From assembly GCF_915069625.1 (NCBI RefSeq), contig NZ_CAJZFD010000106.1, positions 1 through 6,987 of the forward strand: a stretch of 6,987 nt of DNA, read 5' to 3'. Shown here piece after piece: positions 1 through 4,947 of the stretch. The notes beneath the pieces were generated by a model. That model did not search any database, was not told where the DNA came from, and was given only the letters and a program-made list of their open reading frames with translations. The translations under genes were made by a program, and so were the position numbers. Source of the DNA: an uncultured Veillonella sp. GTDB taxonomy: Bacteria; Bacillota; Negativicutes; Veillonellales; Veillonellaceae. Each line of letters starts with the position of its first letter. Within the stretch, counting starts at the first letter, position 1.

Positions 1-516
1 AACTTACATTGTTTCTGTAAAAATCATATTATGATAGATACGAGTAAGAATGTAGTATCTTTAGATTTGATTGACTTCAAAATTACAGTGCTAGAACTTA
101 CTTCTGTTGATGAATATCCATTTAATGAGTATCAAAATAGATATAATGGAATAGTTATGTATTTTAGAAAGAATAAATTAATCTGTCATGACTCTGGGAA
201 TATAATAATTATAGATGGTACAAGCGTTATTGAAATTCCAGATGTAGTTTCTATTAAATACTATCAACTAATAGCATCTAATACATATTTGTTAGCGATT
301 GGTGAAAATCAGCTACAGCTTATCAACTTAGAAAATGCTAGTGAAAGTAAAATTATTTCTTTTGCATCTCCGTGCTATTGTGTTGGTGCAGATATATTTG
401 AGGAACAGGATACAATCCATATCTCCCTTTTATTAAATAATGATTGGGAAGAGTTTGTGCGTGTAGAAGAATATGCTTTTACCTTTGATGAATTGCAAGG
501 AAATGTAGTGTTATAG
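1..516 (+). CDS. Hypothetical protein, 3' part of a gene cut by the window edge
   Basis: I do not recognise this protein. The frame is open from base 1, without a stop, to TAG at 514-516, giving 171 codons. The first ATG is at 31 and would give 161 aa, but no Shine-Dalgarno sequence precedes it, so the true start probably lies outside the window. The product is acidic and rich in Ile, Leu, Asn and Glu, with short alternating hydrophobic stretches that suggest beta strands (for example around residues 56-75 and 86-104 counted from the ATG at 31). I see no signal peptide, membrane segment or catalytic motif. Its base composition is clearly more AT-rich than that of queF and cysK, and its codons favour A/T third positions, which could mean recent acquisition. 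A beta-propeller fragment or an immunity-type orphan protein is possible, but this is only a guess. Confidence 0.6.
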   Translation, partial: NLHCFCKNHIMIDTSKNVVSLDLIDFKITVLELTSVDEYPFNEYQNRYNGIVMYFRKNKLICHDSGNIIIIDGTSVIEIPDVVSIKYYQLIASNTYLLAIGENQLQLINLENASESKIISFASPCYCVGADIFEEQDTIHISLLLNNDWEEFVRVEEYAFTFDELQGNVVL

Positions 517-529
517 GTAATTTTTAATA

Positions 530-538
530 TGCTATAAT
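530..538 (+). promoter_or_regulatory. Extended -10 promoter for queF
   Basis: TGCTATAAT is an extended -10 element (TGnTATAAT) with a perfect TATAAT hexamer at 533-538. No good -35 lies 16-18 nt upstream, which is tolerated by extended -10 promoters. Transcription would start near 545, leaving a leader of about 63 nt before queF. The -10 lies inside the left arm of an 11-bp perfect inverted repeat. Confidence 0.55.
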
Positions 539-577
539 TAAGTGTTACATGAATTATTTAATATATCTTAATTATAG
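532..577. repeat. 11-bp perfect inverted repeat at the queF promoter
   Basis: CTATAATTAAG (532-542) and CTTAATTATAG (567-577) are perfect reverse complements separated by 24 nt. The left arm contains the -10 box, so the right arm carries the same TATAAT on the opposite strand. It could be an operator for a dimeric regulator, or a hairpin in read-through RNA from the upstream gene. It is not a convincing terminator: it has no GC pairs in the centre and no U-tract. Confidence 0.5.
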
Positions 578-607
578 AGTTATAGCGTTTATAGAAAGAG
601 GTTCCTT

Positions 608-1105
608 ATGGCATCCGGCAGATCTGAAAAAGAGTTACAAGGGGTAACGATGTTAGGTCACAAGACCGATTACCCTACTGATTATGCACCACAGGTGTTA
701 GAGGCGTTTGATAACAAGCACCCTGATAATGATTACTTCGTTAAGTTTAATTGTCCTGAGTTTACAAGCTTGTGTCCTATGACAGGTCAACCAGATTTTG
801 CGACCATCTATATTTCTTACGTACCAGATAAAAAAATGGTAGAGTCCAAGTCTTTGAAATTATATCTATTCAGTTTCCGCAATCATGGGGACTTTCACGA
901 GGACTGCATCAATATCATCATGAAAGACCTTGTGAAGTTGATGGATCCTAAGTACATCGAGGTATGGGGCAAGTTTACGCCGCGCGGTGGTTTGTCTATC
1001 GATCCATACGCAAACTATGGCAAGCCTGGTACAGAGTGGGAAAAGACTGCAAAAGAGCGACTTCATTTCCACGACATGCAGCCTGAGCGCGTAGCATACC
1101 GTTAA
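608..1105 (+). CDS. queF: NADPH-dependent 7-cyano-7-deazaguanine (preQ0) reductase QueF
   Basis: QueF reduces the nitrile of preQ0 to the aminomethyl group of preQ1 using two NADPH, a cytosolic step of queuosine synthesis before Tgt inserts preQ1 into tRNA. The 165-aa length fits the short unimodular type (B. subtilis YkvM-like), not the longer E. coli type. The nucleophilic cysteine is Cys56 in [13 protein letters not shown], with the proton-donating aspartate at Asp63. The QueF signature ESKSLKLY lies at 79-86, and FHED at 96-99 supplies the His97/Glu98 pair that contacts substrate. The T-fold scaffold appears complete. The start at 608 is set by AGAGG at 597-601 with 6-nt spacing; the next ATG (650) has no comparable site. 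The gene is followed at 1 nt by a membrane protein gene, so the two are probably one operon. Confidence 0.95.
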   Translation: MASGRSEKELQGVTMLGHKTDYPTDYAPQVLEAFDNKHPDNDYFVKFNCPEFTSLCPMTGQPDFATIYISYVPDKKMVESKSLKLYLFSFRNHGDFHEDCINIIMKDLVKLMDPKYIEVWGKFTPRGGLSIDPYANYGKPGTEWEKTAKERLHFHDMQPERVAYR

Positions 1106-1106
1106 T

Positions 1107-1967
1107 ATGGTATACGAATATTTAACAATGGTCACATCGTTCATAATGTTTTTTATGATCGGGGTGACCTTGTCTATTCACCCTGCATCCATAATCGTAG
1201 GGGAGCATACGCAGTTGTCACATCTCAGTAGATGGACTCGGTGGAATGGGTATCTTATTTTTATATTGACCCTATTTATTGTGGATGTACTCATAACAAA
1301 TGGCATATATGCTGTATTTTATGATATGTATGGCAATCTATCTGCTCTGCGTGAGCTGGCTATTGATCCGATGGCTATATTCTTTAGTGAAAACTTCCAA
1401 ATAGGCGTTGTTGTCGTCTTTGTTCTAGTGTTGCTACAAGTGTTAGGTCTCGTCGATTTGGCTCATGGTGAAAGAAATTTATCATTTCACTATGACCAAC
1501 TACATCAAGGTAAAGAACAACCTTCCTGGATGGAACAGTACATGGCCCATGAAAAGGGCGGGTTGGGCTTAGCTATTGTAGGATTGATTTACATGATACG
1601 GATGACCATGAGAACCATGTGGCCTTATATTATATGCCTTATATGGTTTAAGCTTATAGCGATGCTTGCTAATGTGCTACTTTCACCAGTCATCAATCGG
1701 TTAATGCATGTTGAAACGATGACATCAACGCATATCATACTAGACCCTTATGTAGCGATATATGTGATAGCAGGATACCTGTGGGGCTATGTAGCGCTAC
1801 ACTATGACATAGATAAGGCGTATAATGTAGCGAATAGTACCGTGATAGCCATCGTTCCGCGACTTACCGTTATACTAGGGACAGTCATCTTTATTGGACT
1901 CGCGCTAGTTATTATTATGGTGCCTGTTACTTGGGGTATGGTGGTAGATACACTGACAAAATTATAA
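1107..1967 (+). CDS. Polytopic membrane protein of unknown function, coupled to queF
   Basis: I do not recognise a family. The 286-aa product has about six or seven hydrophobic segments, roughly at residues 8-30, 48-71, 99-119, 153-166, 171-193, 212-232 and 251-279. A hydrophilic stretch at about 120-150 is rich in His, Glu, Gln and Lys and separates the two halves. No signal peptide cleavage site, ATP-binding motif or known transporter signature is visible. The ATG lies one base after the queF stop and has no strong Shine-Dalgarno of its own, which suggests translational coupling to queF. A second ATG at 1128 is possible but has no better ribosome binding site. Its position suggests a link to queuosine metabolism, such as precursor transport. 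However, it is longer than the known precursor transporters (YhhQ and QueT types) and I see no similarity to them, so the functional link is inference only. Confidence 0.75.
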   Translation: MVYEYLTMVTSFIMFFMIGVTLSIHPASIIVGEHTQLSHLSRWTRWNGYLIFILTLFIVDVLITNGIYAVFYDMYGNLSALRELAIDPMAIFFSENFQIGVVVVFVLVLLQVLGLVDLAHGERNLSFHYDQLHQGKEQPSWMEQYMAHEKGGLGLAIVGLIYMIRMTMRTMWPYIICLIWFKLIAMLANVLLSPVINRLMHVETMTSTHIILDPYVAIYVIAGYLWGYVALHYDIDKAYNVANSTVIAIVPRLTVILGTVIFIGLALVIIMVPVTWGMVVDTLTKL

Positions 1968-1969
1968 AT

Positions 1970-2002
1970 AAACCTAGTTATTTCCTATATTTTTAGGGTT
2001 TT
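1970..2002 (+). terminator. Possible weak terminator after the queF operon
   Basis: AAACCTA (1970-1976) can pair with TAGGGTTT (1994-2001), with one bulged G, across a large AT-rich loop; the 3' arm ends in TTTT (1999-2002). The stem is short and the loop long, so it is at best a weak terminator. Confidence 0.22.
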
Positions 2003-2021
2003 AAAAGCGGTTCTCATTCTC

Positions 2022-2051
2022 TTGACAATGCATAGATGCAGGTGATAGAGT
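2022..2051 (+). promoter_or_regulatory. Candidate promoter for the cysK leader
   Basis: A perfect TTGACA at 2022-2027 is followed after 18 nt by TAGAGT (2046-2051), a 4/6 match to the -10 consensus. Initiation near 2058 would produce a leader of about 120 nt that includes both downstream hairpins and the attenuator. The -10 is poor. If the longer fold starting at 2011 is real, transcription must instead begin further upstream. Confidence 0.35.
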
Positions 2052-2069
2052 ATGATTGTATTTATGAGA

Positions 2070-2153
2070 ATACACAAATGGTTATATCCAGTGTATAGAG
2101 AATAACAAGGTGAAATTCATATCGTCCTTGGGATGTTCCTGAGGACGATTTTT
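2070..2153 (+). promoter_or_regulatory. Attenuator leader of cysK (T-box-like, class uncertain)
   Basis: The leader holds a hairpin at 2070-2096 (ATACAC pairing with GTGTAT, then an AAA bulge and TGG pairing with CCA), a possible antiterminator in which CAAGG (2106-2110) pairs with CCTTG (2126-2130), and an overlapping terminator hairpin at 2121-2149. The antiterminator and terminator use the same bases at 2126-2130, so they exclude each other. The order, and the sequence around AACAAGGTG and ATCGTCCTTG, resemble the end of a T-box leader. The invariant TGGNACC core is missing, however: the bases after AAGG are TGAAATTC. It may be a degenerate T-box or another attenuator type. Cysteine supply would be the natural signal, but the ligand is unproven. 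Confidence 0.5.
2121..2153 (+). terminator. Intrinsic terminator inside the cysK leader
   Basis: ATCGTCCT (2121-2128) pairs perfectly with AGGACGAT (2142-2149). The stem continues through TGGGA and TCCTG with two G-U wobbles, giving 13 pairs around a TGT loop. Five T residues follow at 2149-2153. The hairpin ends 27 nt before the cysK start codon, too close for a normal promoter between them, so cysK transcription probably has to pass it. Confidence 0.8.
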
Positions 2154-2180
2154 ATCATCTATCACCAAAAGGAGAATCAG

Positions 2181-3095
2181 ATGAGTATAGTCACAAATCA
2201 AACAACTGAACTGATTGGTAAAACTCCGGTATATCAATTACCAAATACCAATATTTATGTAAAACTTGAAAAATATAATGTAGGTGGCTCTGTGAAAGAC
2301 CGTGCTGTTTTAGGTATGTTACAAGACGCCAAGGAGAAAGGCCGTATCCATGAGGATAGTATCATCGTAGAGGCTACAAGTGGCAATACAGGTATTGCTC
2401 TTGCCATGGTGGGTGCTATCTTACATATTAAAACTGTAATTATTATGCCTGAAAGCATGAGTAAAGAACGTCGTGAACTTATTAAGGCGTACGGTGCACA
2501 GCTCATCTTAACGCCTAAAGAAACAGGCATGAAGGGCGCTCTTGAACGAGCTAATGAAATCTTAGAGAAATATCCTAATGCTTTTACCTTGGGCCAATTT
2601 GTAAATCCTGCGAATCCAGATATACATTACCGTACTACGGGCGCTGAAATCGTAGAACAAGTGCCGAATGTAGACGTATTTGTGGCAGGTATCGGTACAG
2701 GTGGTACTTTCACAGGTGTTACTAGACGATTGAAAGAGCATAATCCGAATCTGAAAGCTATCGCAGTGGAACCAACAGGATCTCCAGCCATTACAGAAGG
2801 CAAGGGTGGTCCTCACAAAATTCAAGGCATTGGTGCTGGCTTCATTCCTGAAAACTTCGACCAAAGTTTGATGGACGGCGTACAAACTGTAAGCGATGAA
2901 GAAGCCTTTAGCGAAGTACAAACCTTTATGCGTGAAAGCGGTGTTTCTATTGGACTTTCAGCGGGGGCCGCTATCGTAGCAGCTAAGCGCATTGCACGAG
3001 AAGAACCAAAGGCGAATATAGTGGTTATTGCACCAGATGGGGTAGAAAAATATTTATCCCTCTTGGATTTTGCTAATAACGAATATGTAAAGTAA
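2181..3095 (+). CDS. cysK: Cysteine synthase A (O-acetylserine sulfhydrylase)
   Basis: This cytosolic PLP enzyme makes cysteine from O-acetyl-L-serine and sulfide, the last step of cysteine synthesis. The 304-aa product matches the usual fold-type II family length. The PLP-forming lysine is Lys39 in GGSVKDRA. The substrate-binding loop TSGNTG is at 66-71, the phosphate-binding glycine loop GTGGT at 172-176, and Ser260 in GLSAGAA is placed to contact the pyridine nitrogen. The QFVNPANP segment at 139-146 is also typical. The start at 2181 is set by AAAAGGAG (2167-2174) with 6-nt spacing; the in-frame ATG at 2133 lies inside the leader terminator and is rejected. The gene sits 103 nt upstream of cysE, its substrate-producing partner. 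CysK and CysM cannot be fully separated by eye, but the neighbouring cysE and its C-terminal isoleucine favour CysK. Confidence 0.94.
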   Translation: MSIVTNQTTELIGKTPVYQLPNTNIYVKLEKYNVGGSVKDRAVLGMLQDAKEKGRIHEDSIIVEATSGNTGIALAMVGAILHIKTVIIMPESMSKERRELIKAYGAQLILTPKETGMKGALERANEILEKYPNAFTLGQFVNPANPDIHYRTTGAEIVEQVPNVDVFVAGIGTGGTFTGVTRRLKEHNPNLKAIAVEPTGSPAITEGKGGPHKIQGIGAGFIPENFDQSLMDGVQTVSDEEAFSEVQTFMRESGVSIGLSAGAAIVAAKRIAREEPKANIVVIAPDGVEKYLSLLDFANNEYVK

Positions 3096-3198
3096 CGGAT
3101 TTTGGATAGATAAAACATCTTATGTATAGGAATACAGACCACATATGTTGTATACTATATATTATTATATGAGTAGAGTTATTTGAGATGGAGTCACT

Positions 3199-3807
3199 AT
3201 GATGCAAGGTTTGCGCGAATTATGGGGCAAAATTCAATATAATATTAAGCGCGTAATGGACTCTGACCCAGCCGCAACAAGTGTGTGGATGGTTATTTGG
3301 ACGTATCCACATATTACGGCTTTATTCTGGCATTTCTTTGCACACCGCCTCTATAAGGCGGGGTGGCCAACCTTGGCGCGTCGTGTGGCACTACATTCTC
3401 GTCACGTAACGGGCATTGAAATTCATCCAGGTGCAACGATTGGTCGCGGTTTATTTATTGACCATGGTATGGGCGTTGTAATCGGTGAAACTGCCATCGT
3501 AGGTGATAATGTAACACTGTTCCATCAAGTAACGTTAGGCGGTATGTCCTCTAAACAGATAAAACGCCATCCAACCATCGAAGACGAAGTGCTCATCGGT
3601 ACAGGTACAAAAATCTTAGGGGATATTACTATCGGTGCGCGCACAAAAATCGGTTGTAACCTTGTTATTAAACATGATATTCCGAAAGACATGGTTATCT
3701 TTGAAACGGATCCAGAAAATATGTATGTTCGTAAACCTCGTCGCACTAATACAGGTAAGGCTGAGGAAAAGAAAATTCCTGACGATTACATAGAATACTA
3801 TATTTAA
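3199..3807 (+). CDS. cysE: Serine O-acetyltransferase
   Basis: CysE transfers the acetyl group of acetyl-CoA to L-serine, making the O-acetylserine used by CysK, in the cytosol. The N-terminal helical part (about 1-70) contains DPAATSVW and YPHITALFWHFFAHRLY. The rest is a left-handed beta helix of hexapeptide repeats (about 72-160). Catalytic Asp88/His89 sit in FIDHGMGVVIGETA, and the serine-site Arg123/His124 in KRHPTI. At 202 aa it belongs to the shorter Firmicute type. Two features differ from the family pattern: the usual LGGTGK loop reads LGGMSSKQI, and the usual GVPA segment after the beta helix reads FETDPEN. The protein ends in Ile202, the residue that inserts into the CysK active site in the cysteine synthase complex. 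GGAG at 3190-3193 serves either of two adjacent ATGs (3199 or 3202). No terminator separates it from cysK. Confidence 0.92.
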   Translation: MMQGLRELWGKIQYNIKRVMDSDPAATSVWMVIWTYPHITALFWHFFAHRLYKAGWPTLARRVALHSRHVTGIEIHPGATIGRGLFIDHGMGVVIGETAIVGDNVTLFHQVTLGGMSSKQIKRHPTIEDEVLIGTGTKILGDITIGARTKIGCNLVIKHDIPKDMVIFETDPENMYVRKPRRTNTGKAEEKKIPDDYIEYYI

Positions 3808-3830
3808 TATAGTAGTAAATAAATTATATA

Positions 3831-3871
3831 AACCGCTAACTATTAGAGGCTCTAGTAGTTAGCGGTTTTTT
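3831..3871 (+). terminator. Strong intrinsic terminator after cysE
   Basis: AACCGCTAACTA (3831-3842) pairs perfectly with TAGTTAGCGGTT (3856-3867). The helix continues through a T-G wobble and TAGA/TCTA to a GGC loop, giving about 17 pairs. Six T residues run from 3866 to 3871. It closes the cysteine unit 24 nt after the cysE stop. Confidence 0.93.
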
Positions 3872-4017
3872 ATTGCCAAAATAGGGCTAATTAAATTCTA
3901 CACATAATTATGTTTTAGATGACTTAAAAATAAAGGTGCATAGAGTATGATAACTACTCGTTTTGACCTATCTTACATAGACTAATAAAAAAATATTCAA
4001 AAAAATCGATTTATATA
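3872..4017. other. AT-rich non-coding spacer upstream of the dps promoter
   Basis: No credible reading frame or RNA gene is visible between the cysE terminator and the dps promoter; the longest ATG frame, starting near 3947, has only about 12 codons. The distal end holds two runs of seven A (3987-3993 and 3999-4005) spaced 12 nt apart just upstream of the dps -35 box. They could act as an UP element or intrinsic bend. The proximal 100 bases show nothing I can name. Confidence 0.5.
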
Positions 4018-4046
4018 TTGACAAGGAAAATCATTATTGATAAAAT
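4018..4046 (+). promoter_or_regulatory. dps promoter
   Basis: A perfect -35 box TTGACA (4018-4023) is followed after exactly 17 nt by TAAAAT (4041-4046), a 5/6 match to -10. Transcription should start near 4053, giving an unusually long leader of about 116 nt before dps. The spacer contains AATCATTATTGAT, which resembles part of a Fur/PerR-type box. Confidence 0.85.
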
Positions 4047-4072
4047 AACTTATGTAATCAATAACGATTACA
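4037..4072. promoter_or_regulatory. Overlapping inverted repeats, candidate operator of dps
   Basis: Two palindromes overlap the -10 and start site. TTGAT...ATCAA spans 4037-4061 with 10 of 12 matching pairs around a central C. TGTAATC (4053-4059) and GATTACA (4066-4072) form a perfect 7-bp inverted repeat with a 6-nt spacer. A repressor bound here would block initiation. Their AT-rich, ATTA-containing form and the target gene suggest a Fur-family regulator such as PerR or Fur, but the match is not to a strict consensus. The second repeat would also fold in the RNA 5' end. Confidence 0.5.
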
Positions 4073-4077
4073 AATTA

Positions 4078-4132
4078 AATAAACGAATTGATGGCTTAGA
4101 AGCCGACTGGGTTTATTCGCTTTTGAATAAAC
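4078..4132 (+). promoter_or_regulatory. Structured 5' leader of dps with two competing hairpins
   Basis: GTTTATTC (4111-4118) forms a perfect 8-bp hairpin with GAATAAAC (4125-4132). The same strand can instead pair through GTTTATT (4111-4117) with AATAAAC (4078-4084), closing over a small GGCTTAGAAGCC hairpin (4093-4104). The two folds exclude each other. Neither is followed by a U-tract, and the ribosome binding site lies outside both. I do not recognise a known riboswitch class; mRNA stabilisation is an alternative role. Confidence 0.35.
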
Positions 4133-4168
4133 TGTAATTAAGAATTAATTGATAAAAGGAGAATTATT

Positions 4169-4603
4169 ATGAAAAACGTACAACAAGTAAACCAATATTT
4201 AGCAGATCTTTCCGTATGGAACGTAAAATTGCATAACCTACATTTCAACGTAACAGGTCCACAATTTAAATCCATCCATGAATACCTAGAATCCATTTAT
4301 GATGAAGCATTTGAATACTTTGATGCGGTAGCAGAGCATGTAAAAATGCAAGGCCAATTCCCATTGGTAAACTCTGCAGAATACGCTAAATTGACTAAAA
4401 TCGAAGAATTAGGTCAAGAAGATATTCCTCAAGCAAAAGTAATTGAAATCCTTCTTAAAGACTTCAAATACATGAATGATCAAGCTGTAGCAATTCGTGC
4501 AGCTGCTGATGAAGAAGGTGACTTCTTGCTCGTAAGCATGATGGAAGATCACGTTGCTTACTATGTAAAACAAATCTGGTTCATCGAATCTATGTTGAAA
4601 TAA
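4169..4603 (+). CDS. dps: Dps-family ferritin-like DNA-binding/iron-storage protein
   Basis: Dps proteins assemble into 12-subunit shells that oxidise Fe(II), preferably with hydrogen peroxide, and store the iron, which protects DNA from Fenton chemistry. The 144-aa length is typical of the compact Firmicute type. The intersubunit ferroxidase ligands are in register with the family: His25 in LHFNVTG, His37, and Asp52/Glu56 in FDAVAEHV. The signature tryptophan of LHWNVTG is phenylalanine here. There is no long Lys/Arg-rich N-terminal tail, so direct DNA binding may be weak. The start at 4169 has a strong AAAAGGAG (4154-4161) at 7-nt spacing. The gene has its own promoter with overlapping palindromes, consistent with iron or peroxide control. 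Codons are strongly biased to a small set, as in highly expressed genes. A tRNA promoter begins 6 nt after the stop. Confidence 0.94.
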   Translation: MKNVQQVNQYLADLSVWNVKLHNLHFNVTGPQFKSIHEYLESIYDEAFEYFDAVAEHVKMQGQFPLVNSAEYAKLTKIEELGQEDIPQAKVIEILLKDFKYMNDQAVAIRAAADEEGDFLLVSMMEDHVAYYVKQIWFIESMLK

Positions 4604-4608
4604 TACGA

Positions 4609-4638
4609 TTGACAATGCCTTATTGGGTATGATATGAT
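4609..4638 (+). promoter_or_regulatory. Promoter of the tRNA-Ser gene
   Basis: A perfect TTGACA (4609-4614) and TATGAT (4633-4638) are separated by 18 nt, placing the start near 4645, about 9 nt before the mature tRNA end. The -35 begins 6 nt after the dps stop codon. A 7-bp inverted repeat (4623-4629 with 4639-4645) surrounds the -10 box. It has no U-tract, so I do not call it a dps terminator. Confidence 0.7.
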
Positions 4639-4653
4639 TACCCAGTAAAGCAT

Positions 4654-4744
4654 GGAGGATTACTCAAGAGGCTGAAGAGGACGGTTTGCTAAATCGTTAG
4701 GGCGGGTTACCGTCGCTAGGGTTCGAATCCCTAATCCTCCGCCA
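4654..4744 (+). tRNA. tRNA-Ser, anticodon GCU
   Basis: This 91-nt gene folds as a class II tRNA. The acceptor stem pairs GGAGGAT (4654-4660) with ATCCTCC, followed by discriminator G and an encoded CCA at 4742-4744. The anticodon stem ACGGT (4681-4685) pairs with ATCGT (4693-4697, one G-U) around the loop TTGCTAA, with anticodon GCT at 4688-4690 reading AGC/AGU. A long variable arm follows, as in serine tRNAs. The T arm has TAGGG/CCCTA around TTCGAAT. All arms are intact. Confidence 0.96.
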
Positions 4745-4749
4745 TGCTG

Positions 4750-4781
4750 AGACCTCACATCACGCGATGTGAGGTCTTTTT
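4750..4781 (+). terminator. Intrinsic terminator after tRNA-Ser
   Basis: AGACCTCACATC (4750-4761) pairs perfectly with GATGTGAGGTCT (4766-4777) around an ACGC loop, followed by T residues at 4777-4781. It starts 6 nt after the CCA end and would also stop any read-through from dps. Confidence 0.93.
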
Positions 4782-4806
4782 GTTTATTGTAATATTTACT
4801 AGGTAT

Positions 4807-4847
4807 GGACCTTAATGTGTAAGGACTCAAATGAGTTTAAGGTCCTT
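4807..4847. repeat. Three-arm inverted-repeat cluster upstream of the SLH-mntH operon
   Basis: GGACCTTAA (4807-4815) and TTAAGGTCC (4837-4845) form a perfect 9-bp inverted repeat enclosing ACTC/GAGT (4825-4828 with 4833-4836). A middle arm, TAAGGAC (4820-4826), can pair either with CCTTA (4810-4814) on its left or, through AAGGAC, with GTCCTT (4842-4847) on its right. The cluster lies 38 nt upstream of the operon -35 box. It could be a regulator site, with a DtxR/MntR-type dimer fitting CCTTA-N5-TAAGG, or an RNA switch in read-through transcript. It lacks a good U-tract. Confidence 0.45.
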
Positions 4848-4884
4848 TAAATATTGATGTATATAGGCGTGTAAGGTTATAGAG

Positions 4885-4913
4885 TTGACGTATGACAAGG
4901 GGTTTCATATAAT
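4885..4913 (+). promoter_or_regulatory. Promoter of the SLH protein-mntH operon
   Basis: TTGACG (4885-4890, 5/6) and a perfect TATAAT (4908-4913) are separated by 17 nt. Transcription should start near 4920, giving a short leader of about 28 nt before the ATG at 4948. Confidence 0.87.
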
Positions 4914-4947
4914 AGATTGTATAAAATGTAATTTTAAGGAGACTCTT

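Noticed and set aside
595..650. preQ1 riboswitch in front of queF, suggested by AGAGGTTCCT
   Set aside because: The expected pairing CCTCT arm and the A-rich tail are absent, and the AGAGG is placed as the ribosome binding site.
866..1144. Antisense open frame across queF
   Set aside because: It overlaps a confident gene, has no ribosome binding site or recognisable protein features. The same applies to antisense frames over cysK, cysE, dps and the SLH gene.
2133..2180. A 16-codon N-terminal extension of CysK starting at ATG 2133
   Set aside because: The ATG lies inside the terminator hairpin and has no ribosome binding site, while 2181 has AAAAGGAG at ideal spacing and gives the normal family N-terminus.
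3096..3198. Separate promoter for cysE near TATACT (3151-3156)
   Set aside because: The -10-like hexamer has no acceptable -35 at the right distance in very AT-rich DNA, and no terminator separates cysK from cysE, so co-transcription explains the layout.
4730..4781. tRNA-Ser 3' end as an integration (att) site
   Set aside because: No integrase, no repeated tRNA end and no mobile-element gene is present in the window; the downstream sequence is an ordinary terminator.
4885..4947. TTG start at 4885 for the SLH protein
   Set aside because: This TTG is part of the -35 box, upstream of the expected transcript start. The ATG at 4948 has a good ribosome binding site and begins a proper signal peptide.
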